Assembly (NCBI GenBank): GCA_030737835.1
Contig: JAUJYN010000043.1
Coordinates: forward strand, 248,001-312,000
Length of the DNA stretch: 64,000 bases
Direction of reading: 5' to 3'
From: Acorus gramineus
Taxonomy: Eukaryota > Streptophyta > Magnoliopsida > Acorales > Acoraceae
Position numbers and translations under genes: made by a program. Shown piece by piece: positions 26,501-33,399 of this stretch. The notes beneath the pieces are model-generated. The model saw only the letters and a program-made list of their open reading frames with translations, was not told the DNA's origin and did no database searches. The stretch's first letter is position 1. Every line of letters starts with the position of its first letter.

Positions 26501-27368
26501 GACAGCATTCAGAAAGTCAGAAATATATGTATATCACTTCTTTTATGTCCCACATGTCAATGTAAAATCAGAAGGCACATATGCAACAACTTGCTGCTAA
26601 CCATGCGCATCAGTCTGGCACTCTAGCTATGGGAGTTGCATTATGTATAGTCTGCATGAGCGCACGCACATGCACAACCTCTATCCATCTGTCAAATGCT
26701 TATATTGAGTTGTGCATCTCATTACAAATGATTGTGTATAAATTCATTTACAGGCCTAGTTTATTTGACTAAGTTTCATGGATCAATAAAAATTTGGTGG
26801 CACTCCCCAACTTTCCCTAAAAAAAGGCTGTTAATAAATGAGGAATGTGTAGATAAATTCTCTTATTTATAATGTTATTGGGACTTTATTTTAAAATTCA
26901 GCTACCTTTATACTATTTTAGAATGAGCCGGAACATTTCATTCTGAAATTCTAGAGTAACTTATTTTGAAAAACTACATTTCAAATATTCCCACTCATCA
27001 ATCTAGAATTGGTCATCTTTCTCATGTTTGGTTTTATTACCAATTTCTGTGGTTCATATCACTACCTTTCTTGACAATGTAGGTATCTTGTCGTAAAAGT
27101 ATTGGGACTGCCTGTGAGAGATTCATGTATGAGAAATTCAACGAGAAGGTATGGAAAGAAGCATTCCTATCAAATTTGTGGGTGTGAAAATAATGATGGG
27201 TTTGGTTGTGCACAGGTTGAAATGCCAATTGACAAAGCTGTTGATACATTGCTGAGATTGAATCTAGTAAAGGAGGTTCTTCTTGAAGAAAACTTTGTAT
27301 TGCAGGTTCTTCCATGTTCCAAGGCATGTGAGGTCCTTAGACAACGTTGGGCTAGCTTGATTGATTAA
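2176..27368 (+). CDS. DUF3754 (TMEM143-like) protein, 14 coding exons
   Basis: Joining 2176-2549, 3632-3934, 5659-5838, 7301-7436, 7956-8290, 9809-9938, 12698-12826, 13166-13210, 14284-14363, 23980-24076, 25868-25957, 26044-26097, 27083-27148 and 27216-27368 gives 2172 nt, 723 codons plus stop, with all phases compatible and every intron GT-AG. I recognise the plant DUF3754 family from motifs such as PIYVDWKRASE, RRGYATERQKG, EPYLRP, EPAFQELILLY and DKAVDTLLRLNLV. The first ~45 residues are rich in Ser, Pro and Thr with few acidic residues, fitting a transit peptide. Two hydrophobic stretches (about 549-563 and 572-590) suggest a membrane hairpin. Animal relatives (TMEM143) are two-span membrane proteins; biochemical function is unknown, and the label 'aminopeptidase' sometimes given to plant members is not supported by any motif here. 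The frame is intact, so the gene looks functional despite TE-laden introns. Confidence 0.88.
2550..3631 (+). other. Intron 1 of the DUF3754 gene
   Basis: The intron runs from GTGAGT to ATGCAG and is AT-rich, with no TE structure, tRNA or coding segment recognised. Confidence 0.75.
3632..3934 (+). CDS. DUF3754 gene exon 2
   Basis: The acceptor TGCAG precedes 3632. The exon starts with the last base of a Ser codon and reads CLDSILHAEYKTILEEM, then an acidic, low-complexity linker that is probably poorly conserved. The donor is GTCTGT, a weak site. Confidence 0.85.
3935..5658 (+). other. Intron 2 of the DUF3754 gene
   Basis: Most of it is the four-copy tandem array listed separately (about 4333-5530). 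The remaining flanks are AT-rich, with no other structure seen. The acceptor is TGTAG before 5659. Confidence 0.75.
4333..5530. repeat. Four-copy ~297-bp tandem array with G-runs in intron 2
   Basis: Four head-to-tail copies start after a G-rich tract and run to a CCACCTTTGGGA block. That block recurs with spacings of 304, 294 and 297 bp. Copies are nearly identical apart from the G-tract length: the first two have long runs (one of about 22 consecutive G near 4636-4657) and the last two are shorter. This indicates recent local duplication. Confidence 0.9.
5659..5838 (+). CDS. DUF3754 gene exon 3
   Basis: It encodes RIAVASRFQRAFMKLLRDAQ... up to ASESNAIIF, one of the most family-typical stretches, including the PIYVDWKRASE motif. 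It begins and ends in phase 2, and the donor is GTATGG. Confidence 0.9.
6305..6465 (-). mobile_element. tRNA-derived SINE remnant 1
   Basis: On the minus strand, a GGTTGGCACTTTGGCTAGAG segment resembles a pol III A box. About 35 bases on, GAGTTCAAATCC resembles a B box, as in plant Au-type SINEs. The same layout recurs at 14600-14735. No target duplication or clean 3' tail could be assigned. Confidence 0.6.
6751..7120 (+). repeat. 370-bp dispersed repeat, copy 2 (intron 3)
   Basis: It matches 1113-1481 over its full length with only scattered changes. Here the right end continues into GTGTACAAACACACCC, a terminus style common in plant MITEs, suggesting this copy may be the more complete one. 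Confidence 0.7.
7301..7436 (+). CDS. DUF3754 gene exon 4
   Basis: It encodes RGYATERQKGLLIVEKLEYL... to KIAIWIDE, finishing in phase 0. The donor is GTTAGT. The RRGYATERQKG motif spans the exon 3/4 junction, which supports the splice choice. Confidence 0.9.
7437..7955 (+). other. Intron 4 of the DUF3754 gene
   Basis: This 519-bp AT-rich intron shows no recognisable element. The acceptor TGACAG is only moderately pyrimidine-rich upstream. Confidence 0.7.
7956..8290 (+). CDS. DUF3754 gene exon 5
   Basis: It encodes GLRSFSQTREMHIWVEKVKH... through to EPYL. I place the donor at AAG/GTTCAT because it restores phase with exon 6 and rebuilds the family-typical EPYLRPNFLSR sequence. GTTCAT is a weak donor, so retention of this intron would add a few residues and a stop at 8337-8339. 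Confidence 0.82.
8291..9808 (+). other. Intron 5 of the DUF3754 gene
   Basis: It contains a Tekay-type LTR fragment (about 8862-9220), with the rest AT-rich. The acceptor is TTCTCCAG before 9809. Confidence 0.75.
8862..9220 (+). mobile_element. Fragment of a Tekay/Del-type LTR in intron 5
   Basis: A CGATCGGAGTCGC segment, an AATCTAACTGCATAT segment and an ACCGTATCCGGGTTTT segment appear in the same order and spacing as at the start of the 3.2-kb LTR at 58487 and, inverted, near 44300-44560. Only the first few hundred bases of the LTR are present, and no ends or target duplication are visible. Confidence 0.75.
9809..9938 (+). CDS. DUF3754 gene exon 6
   Basis: After TCTCCAG it encodes PNFLSRISLSDLWKPASKEN..., then SLSILFSQSIIQ, ending in phase 0 before GTATTC. 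It has no long open frame of its own and is easily missed. It is supported by phase, splice signals and family-like sequence. Confidence 0.88.
9939..12697 (+). other. Intron 6 of the DUF3754 gene
   Basis: This is a 2.76-kb intron. Positions about 10650-12250 are less AT-rich and look like decayed transposon or gene sequence, but no domain, LTR or inverted repeat could be recognised in either strand. Confidence 0.65.
12698..12826 (+). CDS. DUF3754 gene exon 7
   Basis: It encodes EPAFQELILLYTEDSPSNG... to KIYDKIPIPDLP in phase 0-0, flanked by ATCAG and GTAAGT. EPAFQELILLY followed by IPIPDLP is a hallmark of the family core. Confidence 0.92.
13166..13210 (+). CDS. DUF3754 gene exon 8
   Basis: This 45-base microexon encodes VIFPHKKLSFRILDT. 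It has a TGCAG acceptor and a GTATGC donor, phase 0-0, and links IPDLP to the following VRLD, giving uninterrupted family-like sequence. Confidence 0.88.
14284..14363 (+). CDS. DUF3754 gene exon 9
   Basis: It encodes VRLDVASILGLLAFLVNYKF..., including the first hydrophobic segment. The acceptor is TTGTAG and the donor GTGAGT. It ends with two bases of a Pro codon. Confidence 0.88.
14600..14735 (-). mobile_element. tRNA-derived SINE remnant 2
   Basis: The minus strand shows GGTTGGCTCTTTGGCTAGAG and then CAAGTTCAAATC in the same layout as the SINE at 6305-6465. The two are diverged, so it is an old insertion. Ends are approximate. Confidence 0.55.
15503..15507. repeat. Target site duplication ATGAA (left)
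   Basis: ATGAA directly precedes the left LTR and is repeated at 23608-23612 directly after the right LTR, fixing the element's boundaries. Confidence 0.92.
15508..16727 (-). repeat. Athila-like element 3' LTR
   Basis: This 1220-bp LTR runs from TGTTGG to CTAACA and is a direct repeat of 22396-23607. Adjacent internal sequence AATACCCCCAAACTGCC is the complement of a polypurine tract, marking this as the downstream LTR of the minus-strand element. Confidence 0.92.
16728..18577 (-). other. Non-coding 3' region of the Athila-like element
   Basis: This stretch between the integrase tail and the 3' LTR has long T-runs near 16915 and 18235 and no convincing ORF. Athila elements often carry an env-like ORF here; none is visible. 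Confidence 0.6.
18578..19135 (-). pseudogene. Integrase C-terminal remnant joined to the protease-RT linker
   Basis: The reading frame contains YGKAYHLPVKLEYKAYW, then NFDRDKAREHRKLQLDELEE and SRWTGPYTVEKVHPHEAIEI, matching the C-terminal region of Athila/Tat-type integrases (after the catalytic core) and its GPF/Y-like module. Just upstream in the same frame, SPQLEFK resembles the linker that normally precedes reverse transcriptase, so a large in-frame deletion removed the enzymes in between. It ends at a natural stop. Confidence 0.8.
19140..19961 (-). pseudogene. gag-protease remnant of the Athila-like element
   Basis: From 19961 leftwards the frame reads KISHFDDIMEVFKNVQINIP, a typical Athila gag-pol stretch, until a stop near 19777. 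It resumes with ALLDLGASVNLLSYFVYKEL, carrying the DLGAS active site used by Athila proteases in place of DTG, and GILGRPFPATSDAVI. This frame differs from that of the upstream gag, so an indel near 20030 separates them. The unit cannot make an intact polyprotein. Confidence 0.8.
20012..21697 (-). CDS. gag: gag protein of the Athila-like element (561 codons)
   Basis: The frame is long and open, starting with MHGRRSNRGELKPLDPEIER. A retrotransposon gag domain follows (about residues 85-240: AAAWLYSLSTNSISTWEQLS, KFYPMAKTEKIKDAIRTFRG), then a CX2CX4HX4C zinc knuckle (CLICDSSEHLVECC) near residue 325 and a Pro/Gln-rich region (about 400-470). Gag packages element RNA into particles. The ORF looks translatable, so this deleted element could supply or borrow Gag, but its end is probably a frameshift product. 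Confidence 0.85.
   Translation of the reverse strand: MHGRRSNRGELKPLDPEIERTFHQHRRVLNHSSLFTMGERAKTLNELYAPASSDPPTCIVLPATTAIQFEIRPATINMLPKFHGFESEQPYIHLNKFLTICQTFKNQNLDEEGVKLRLFPMTLEDHAAAWLYSLSTNSISTWEQLSKKFMTKFYPMAKTEKIKDAIRTFRGRAEDEFSQIWEKFHDLLIKCPHHGLDKAQLVHFFYKGLPHTHRNMIESMHKGKFMDQTPDEAYEFLVDLAENAQNWSSYDNEVDDRGSRKSGIYEIKADPDLKYVMTNLVDGVNKLSKKFDTFAVTTNRNSQRDPNPIMNVEHEPHNICLICDSSEHLVECCPSLPTIKAEQANLINSYNAFKKPTPNSFGPVYHPDNRFHPNFSYRQNEPIQYQGGPPGYQRNFSRPGPSQAPQLNQPLVPPPPYVAPTPQQPSHLEAMMANMMKQQQEFIHQQQQTNLSQTQTNQIHAQAIAKLEVSLSQIASSLVDRKKGELPSQPVPNPSRQQSQGPIGQYQVNSNEKSSHEVQAITTLTYGKRVDKKVQLPKEKSEEIAVHKTVDQEEGEMKPGK
21698..22375 (-). other. Leader of the Athila-like element
   Basis: This is the untranslated leader between primer binding site and gag start. 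It holds A/T homopolymer runs around 22285-22335 and no long frame on the element's strand. Confidence 0.6.
22376..22392 (-). promoter_or_regulatory. Primer binding site (tRNA-Asp type)
   Basis: The minus strand reads TGGCGCCGTTGCCGGGG three bases inside the LTR. This is complementary to the 3' end of plant tRNA-Asp and is the usual primer site of Athila elements. Confidence 0.85.
22396..23607 (-). repeat. Athila-like element 5' LTR
   Basis: This 1212-bp LTR next to the primer binding site starts TGTTGG and ends CTAACA, followed by target copy ATGAA at 23608-23612. Compared with its partner it lacks a ~17-base A-rich segment near 23050. Confidence 0.92.
23980..24076 (+). CDS. DUF3754 gene exon 10
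   Basis: It completes the Pro codon split by the Athila-bearing intron, then encodes SALLLDVIAFSALIIYVSRV..., the second hydrophobic segment, and GYKQTWDRYQ. The acceptor is TATGCAG and the donor GTGAGT. Confidence 0.9.
24077..25867 (+). other. Intron 10 of the DUF3754 gene
   Basis: This is a 1.8-kb AT-rich intron. Around 25010-25210 a GGCCCCATTTGGTTCG start and partly mirrored TGAGATTACC / GGTAATCTCA segments hint at a small MITE, but ends could not be fixed. Confidence 0.6.
25868..25957 (+). CDS. DUF3754 gene exon 11
   Basis: It encodes LLVNKTLYEKTIASGFGSVY... to DASEQQQ, phase 0-0, between TTGCAG and GTGAGA. Confidence 0.9.
26044..26097 (+). CDS. DUF3754 gene exon 12
   Basis: This 54-base exon encodes YKETLLAYAILLCVVDWQ. 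The upstream intron is only 86 bases; the acceptor is ATGCAG and the donor GTGTTG. Confidence 0.9.
26098..27082 (+). other. Intron 12 of the DUF3754 gene
   Basis: This 985-bp AT-rich intron contains no recognised repeat or gene. The acceptor AATGTAG precedes VSCRKS. Confidence 0.65.
27083..27148 (+). CDS. DUF3754 gene exon 13
   Basis: It encodes VSCRKSIGTACERFMYEKFNEK, phase 0-0. The donor is GTATGG, followed by a 67-base intron. Confidence 0.9.
27216..27368 (+). CDS. DUF3754 gene exon 14 (terminal)
   Basis: It encodes VEMPIDKAVDTLLRLNLVKE... and a C-terminus ending RQRWASLID, then TAA at 27366-27368. The sequence resembles a small helical C-terminal domain conserved in the family. Confidence 0.92.
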   Translation, partial: VEMPIDKAVDTLLRLNLVKEVLLEENFVLQVLPCSKACEVLRQRWASLID

Positions 27369-29210
27369 GTTGCTTCACCTGCTTTTCTATTTTTGGTAAC
27401 AGGTAAGGTTGGTACCATGTGAAATCAAATGAAGCTAATTTATTTTACATTTATCATTGACACTTTTTCAGTCTCTGTAGTTTGAGAAGAACTATACTGG
27501 TCACGAGCCTATCTATACATTTTAAATTTGATAGAGGAGTCATTTTCTAATCTCTGTGCCCCCACAGGGAATATCCCAAACGAGGAATATAAAATAAAAT
27601 CACCCATCTATTTCATTTGGTTGGACCAAAATCCCTTGGATAAGGATTGTCCCAAATCCTATTCCATCCCGGATAAGTAGTTTGTAGAGGGGTGGCTCAA
27701 ATAATGTTATTCTGGGTTTACCACGAAAGCTCCCCCACTTATCCTTGTTCTTATCTACCAAATTAGAAATAACAATAACAAAGTCCATTGTACCTTATTC
27801 CTATTCCGAAACCAAACAAGGGCTATGAGATTAAAGAGGGATGAGAATTTGTGGAAAAGGTAATTAGATGGTATGTCTAACGGCAAAATCTGGTTGCATC
27901 TTCTGCTCTATTATGCTTGTGTTGACTCTACGGATTTTTTTATTATTATTTTATTTTTAAAATTTTTAAATTTAAATTTTTCTTTTTTTTTAAGATTCGT
28001 GCCCCCGGATTTGATCCTTGGTCATTCTTTATGGAGAAGGGGTGCTGGCCGACTTTCCCAAAGCTCGGTTCGCACTCTACCGGATCAGGATAACAAACTT
28101 AAATTCCGATGTCTACATATGAAATATTTGAAATTTGTGGTTTCCTACTTTGAAATTATGTGAAGAACATGAGCAGGTTAGGAGCAGAGGTCCTATATGG
28201 TAGCAAAGTATTAGAGAAGAGTTTTTCGTAGACTTCAGTGATGAAAATAGATTTGAACAGCTTTAATTTTCTCAATAATAATTTCACAACCTCAAAAGGT
28301 GGAAACATATCATAGATGCTGATCCTCCATCTACTTTCAAAACAATGAAACTACTTTGTTCAACTTCAGATGTCACCTGTCTACATGAAGCATCAGTCCT
28401 GGCAAGCTCAGAAGTTCTAGTATTAGTTGAAGTATTGTAATTTTAACATACACTGTATTCTGTTAAATTATGAGCATTTTTGAATCTCTCTTTGAATGTT
28501 ACTAGGATTAACAAAATATATTCATAGCTGAAAGTCCCTAACTTATATTCATATTTACTTCTGTCTGATGCCATCAACAGTACAGGTAGTAGCACTCAGA
28601 GAAACCATCATATATATCTTCGAGAAATTGCCACAATTCTCCTCTGCGCACTAGCTTGCCATGGATCAGAAGAATGTTATACTAATCGATGGAGGTGTAG
28701 ACAGTCCTGCGGAAGATCACTGTAAAACTGTTCAATACCAAGCATATTGAGAACCATCTTTCCTCATAAGCCTGTGTTCTGGTAATAAAACTGATCAAGA
28801 GTCCGTTCTTTTTTTTTTCTCCTTTTGTCTATATGTCTTGCAGCTGGGATCTACTTCAATATGTTCTACATCCATTCATTCATTGACAACAATAAAATTA
28901 CAGAAAGTGGTGGATACGGAACGCAGCAATTTATTTTCATTTGTAGTATTTGTATTGGTTTTTTGTAATTAGGTAAACGATCTTAAACATATCATAATTA
29001 CAAAAAAAATGTTATAATATATGTCAAATTATAATAGATAAAATGTTTTTCATTTCAATCATTTGTTGCCTGATATCATCTGGGTAGATTGGGTGTGTAA
29101 CCAAAATTCCCATATTAAAAAGGTTCATCGAAACACAATCAGATGGACGTGATCTTTGATGGCATGTCTTTGATCTGATCCGTTCATTTGATGTGCCTCC
29201 GCTAGGGGTG
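27369..29210 (+). other. 3' region of the DUF3754 gene and spacer
   Basis: A candidate polyadenylation region lies near 27587-27600 (AATATAAAATAAAATC), and another AATAAA lies at about 28784. The stretch 28560-28790 is less AT-rich and could be a spliced 3' UTR exon, but this is a guess. Positions about 27990-28105 include an A-tailed (minus-strand) segment of unknown origin. Confidence 0.4.
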
Positions 29211-29550
29211 GTAAACGAGTCGAGTCGAGCTCATGAGCCTTAACGAGTCTAGCGTTCTTCTTCATTTTAGGGTTTTTAGGAATTGAAAATAAAATTTTTG
29301 CTTAAATAAGTCAAGTTCATGAGCCTAAACGATCATAGATTTGTATTAATTTAATGTTATGATTTTATAAAGGAGTTTAATCAAGTTTTAATTAAGTTTT
29401 TTATAACACAACGAATCGAATTTGAACACAAAATAAAGCTCGATTTAGGTCTCGAGTTTAATCGAGCTTTAAAAATTGTTCAAGCTCGCTCATTTGTCTA
29501 ATTGAACGAGTTTAAATCGAGTCGAGTCCGAGCGGCTTGGTTCGTTTACA
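29211..29550. mobile_element. Truncated MITE with TAGGGGTGGTAAACGAG end
   Basis: The left end TAGGGGTGGTAAACGAGTCG and the inverted right segment (GGTTCGTTTACA) match a common plant MITE layout in which both ends read TAGGGGTGTAAACGA. The rightmost bases of the expected terminus are missing, so the right end is truncated or diverged. The interior is rich in CTCGA and GAGCT motifs. Confidence 0.6.
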
Positions 29551-29662
29551 TTGAGCTCGAGAGGAGGGATCGTATGGTAAATTTATTCCAAAGGAAGGGT
29601 TTAATTGAGCTCGAGAGGAGGGACCGTATGGTAAATGTATTCCAGAGGAAGGGTTTAATTGA
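29551..29662. repeat. Two-copy ~58-bp tandem duplication
   Basis: Two consecutive copies begin TTGAGCTCGAGAGGAGGGA and end GAAGGGTTTAA, with few differences. They border the truncated MITE and precede the promoter-like TATA box. Confidence 0.8.
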
Positions 29663-29699
29663 CATCTTGGTGTAGATTATCTGAAGGGTATTTTCGTCA

Positions 29700-29850
29700 G
29701 TTCGGTAGGGTTTTTCTTCTTTGAGCTATAAATATCGTACCAAGATATTACCCTAGACTCCCATCAGGGTTTCTGCCGCCGTGCGTCCTTTTTTTTTTTT
29801 CCTGTATTCTCTCTCTTTTTTATTGTTCGATAAAATTTGTTTTTGTCAAA
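29700..29850 (+). promoter_or_regulatory. Promoter-like TATA box and CT-rich leader without clear ORF
   Basis: A CTATAAAT box at 29726-29733 is followed about 30 bases later by AGACTCCCATCAGGGTTTCTG and a pyrimidine tract, the layout of many plant housekeeping leaders. Downstream only a 23-codon frame (ATG at 29850) is seen. It may be the promoter of a non-coding RNA, a short decayed gene, or chance. Confidence 0.35.
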
Positions 29851-31021
29851 TGGATTTCTCTTTGGTTTTTCTGTGTGTGATTATCATTTCTGTTTTGTTT
29901 AGATTTAGATGTGTGATTTGAATAAAAAACGAGCAAAGATTCAGGCAGCCCCTTTGCGTTGAAATAATGGCAATTGAGGTGTTTATTTGCTCGGAAAATG
30001 ATTCTGCTTTTGCTCTTCAGACTTGCTGAGAGGTCTCCTCATTGAAGCTGGTCTAGTAAGCCTAAGCACATCCCTCTTGTCTATCTAAAATGAAATGAGG
30101 ATGCATTTGAAAGGGTTTTAGATGACTAGATATCTCTGTGATCTATCTTTCCGGGCCCAAAACATGTACATCCCATCTGACCATCTAAGGAATAAGGGAT
30201 CTGGGAGGGGTGCTCATGAAAAATCCGGTATGGGTACATTCATATGATTGGCTGGGGCTTGGATCATTAGTCTCAGCCATTCTGTTGATTTTTAAAAATT
30301 TCCATCCAGAAAAAAAAAAAACAAACACATTGATTTTTTGGTCATCTCAATTGATTTGAGGTGATTCAGTAGGTTTTTCCTTTTCAGATGATGGATTTAA
30401 TATAGATATATATGTTCGAATTTTTTGACTTTTGATTTGCACAAAAGAACTGCCTTGGAAGCCATCTTATGATCTGCGGTTGATTGTGAGGTAATCGGGC
30501 AATGTATTAAGAACATGAGGTGAAATTAAAAAAAAAAAGGTCTTTTCTTTCGTTCATGAACAAATCAATCAGCAATTCAATATTATCTATGGACTAATCA
30601 ATCAGAAAAGTAATGACTTGGAAGGTGTGATACTGGATCTAACCAGCCAATCTTGGTCACTTGATCTTTGATGTTTTGGGGACTGAAGGCATGTTATTCT
30701 GTACAGCATTGGATCTCTGATATCTTTCATAATAAACAATCTCTTTTGGAATCATGGATTCTGGAATGAAACACTTGAAAAGATGGTGGACGATTTGGTG
30801 TCAGCAGGCATTGTTCCCCGAAAGAGGGTAGGGGTGTTGGGGGTGGGGGGAGGAAGAGAGGCCAGGGTTTTTATATCCGCACCTAATATTAAAATTCGGA
30901 TGTTTTGATATGGACTCGGATTAGGGTATCTTTCTGAAAATTAATCAGGCATATGTTCATAGGCATGCTCCATGGATTACAAGGATTTGATGCTACTGAC
31001 TTGCTGGCTCTGTTCTGGTTC
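29851..31021. other. Spacer downstream of the promoter-like stretch
   Basis: This is moderately AT-rich, unique-looking sequence. Scattered CTGA and TGATG motifs suggest, without proving, C/D-box RNA candidates near 30085-30185 and 30625-30690. No ORF or TE structure was recognised. Confidence 0.3.
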
Positions 31022-31024
31022 TTA

Positions 31025-31961
31025 GAACAACTCCAACCGTGCTCCTTTTTTTTTAAATGGAGCGCGGTTGGGCTCCAACCGGTCACTAAAATGTCCCTGC
31101 ATTTTAGTGGACGGCATTTGAACCTCTATATTTGGAGGCTCAAACCTCCAAATATGGAGGTTTAGTTTATTTTTTATTTATTTTTTAAAAAAGGTGTGTA
31201 ATTTGTTCTACACAATTTTAATTTTTATAAAATTAGCATAATTGGATTGATATCTTCGATACGATTCAAATGAGTCTAAAATATTGAATATATTCAACAT
31301 ATGTTTAAAAAAAAGAAAAAATTCCAAATAACCCCCTGTAAACTATTTAAAATTCATTTAACCCCCTGGCATTTTCTAAAGTTCATATCTGCCAATGAAA
31401 ATATAGCTCATGGAGCTATTTGTATTTACATAGATGTTTTAAGGGGGTTATATGGCCTTTAGGAAAAGTTAGTAGGAAAAGTTAGGAGGTTATATGAATT
31501 TCAAGCAATTTACAAAGGGTTATATGGATTTTTCCCTTAAAAAATATTTACAATTTTTTTTTATATTTCACTAACATCAATATTAATTTTATTCTTATTA
31601 ATTATTATTTGCACTTATATACTAAAATATCATTTATTCTATATCCAAATACTGTTTTTTCGGATATAGATTTCAAGTTTGTGAATAACAGATAAGCTGA
31701 TTATATTGTTTGGAACTGATAATATTAACTTAAATATATTTTTAATTTCTTAATATTTTTCAATTATGTATATTATATAAAAAAAAAATAGAGATATTAC
31801 AAATTAAAGTTTTATGAAAAATAATATATAAAATAGAATAGAGATAAAAATAGATATTGTGGTTGAAGTTGATAAATGAACAGTGAGACTCTAAACTCAC
31901 TTTTTTATTTTTTTTAATATTTTTTTAACCTCTATTCTAGAAATCTCCGTTGGAGATGCTC
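31025..31961. mobile_element. PIF/Harbinger-type MITE with TTA target duplication
   Basis: The left terminus GAACAACTCCAACCG is mirrored by CGTTGGAGATGCTC at the right, the well-known GAGCATCTCCAACGG-type end. TTA flanks both sides (31022-31024 and 31962-31964), as expected for PIF/Harbinger. It is 937 bp, long for a MITE because of AT-rich interior and another nested element. Confidence 0.75.
31314..31537. mobile_element. Small MITE nested inside the PIF-type MITE
   Basis: About 50-bp inverted arms pair AAATAACCCCCTGTAAAC... on the left with the mirror of ...TTTACAAAGGGTTATATGGA on the right. Flanking TTAAAAAA on both sides may be an 8-bp target duplication. It is roughly 224 bp with no coding capacity. 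Confidence 0.7.
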
Positions 31962-32242
31962 TTAGGGCTTTAATTGTTCTTCAATGAAACACGAATACAT
32001 CTCTTGAAAATAAGTGATAAATGTTAATAAATAAATACTGGTTATCATATACGTGTATAACATTTTAAAATATATTAAAAAAAATTGATAAATTACATGT
32101 AAGCTAAATAATAATTAAATAAATCAATAGATAGATACACATGTCTATAGATTTGTTTCTAATATATTTCATACAAAAACATGTATATATATCTTCTAAA
32201 TAACACTCACAAGTTTTCACTCAATAAAGTTAAGGGTTTTTT

Positions 32243-32505
32243 TAGTTTCTAGGCCCTGTAAACATATCTATTTAGGGATCGATCCCTCACTTCTTCATAT
32301 TTTGGTTTTAGTCCATAGATTTAAATGATATGATCATTTTTAGTTCTTCCGAGGGGCTAAAAACAAAACCAAATAATTTAGGGATAGGTCCCTCCTAGAA
32401 ACTAAGAATGAACATATCCTTTAAATCTGGGGACTAAAACCAAAATATGAAGAATTGAGAGACCAATCACTAAATCCTATGGTTTATGGGAATTTAAAAA
32501 TAAAG
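32243..32505. mobile_element. Foldback MITE, copy B
   Basis: It belongs to the same family as 1743-2009: arms with CACTTCTTCATATTTTGG and AGATTTAAA are mirrored in the right half, giving one long hairpin. It is better conserved than copy A in the central loop (TAGGGATAGGTCCCTCCTAG). Confidence 0.75.
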
Positions 32506-33015
32506 ATCTCTAAAAATAAATGTACGATCTTATTTGAGAAATAGAACAATACTAATAACTGCCATAAAATAAAAATTGGCAAAAATCTCTATAACAAAAA
32601 TATATTAAATGAAATATGAGGATAAAACAAAAGCAATATATAAAATCATCGTAAGGATAATTATGCAAAAATTCATTGTTAACAAGGAAAAAAAACAAAT
32701 AATCTCACAATCTACAGCAAAATAGAAAAAACAAATTCACTAGCCTTTTTATTCCAATAATCTTTCTTGAGAAACGATAACATGATATTAAATTCCCTCC
32801 TTCGTGGACGCCGATTCAAATACTTCTCTGGAAATCTCCAAATAAAAATCACATTGAAATGCATTATAATTATATGCAATTCTGCAAAATAGATTCACTT
32901 CAACCATGTTTTTTTTTTTTTTTTGCTTAGTAAAATATGTAATTTTTGTATCATTAATTCAATTGATCTTGTTTTCGCTCTTACAACATAAAAGATAATG
33001 ATAATAACTTATCCA
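32506..33015. other. AT-rich spacer
   Basis: AT-rich DNA between the foldback MITE and the Pack-type element. No repeat or gene is recognised beyond T-runs near 32910. Confidence 0.5.
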
Positions 33016-33399
33016 TTATACATGATTGATGATATCTAGGCCCCAACTCACATGCTCACATGTTCCATGAGATGTTATCACCTTATTGGTTAGTTTATTG
33101 ACTTTTCAAAAAAGGTAAAATAGTAAAATACGGATATGTCCTTTACTAAAAATATATCCCATTAACCCAAATCTCCTTTTTTTCTCTTATTAATCTTTCA
33201 CATTAATTTCAGTTACTCTAAAATTTGCCTATTTCAAAATTTGAATTTTGAAATTCTTATGAATTTTCTATTTCAGTTACACTAAAACTTACCTAAATAA
33301 CACCAAAATTTTCTAAATTGTTTTTCGTCAAAATTATACAAAAACTTACCTAAATTACACCGAAATTACCTAAATAACACAAAAAAAAAAAACGTTCCA

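Noticed and set aside
27560-27830. Possible MITE with CCAAACAAGGG-type end
   Set aside because: The similar sequences at both sides are in direct, not inverted, orientation, so terminal inverted repeats are not supported.
27985-28110. Possible third SINE or retrocopy with an A-tail on the minus strand
   Set aside because: The A/B-box spacing seen in the other two SINEs could not be found.
30085-30690. C/D-box small nucleolar RNA candidates
   Set aside because: CTGA and TGATG-like motifs occur, but no terminal stem or correct spacing was convincing by eye.
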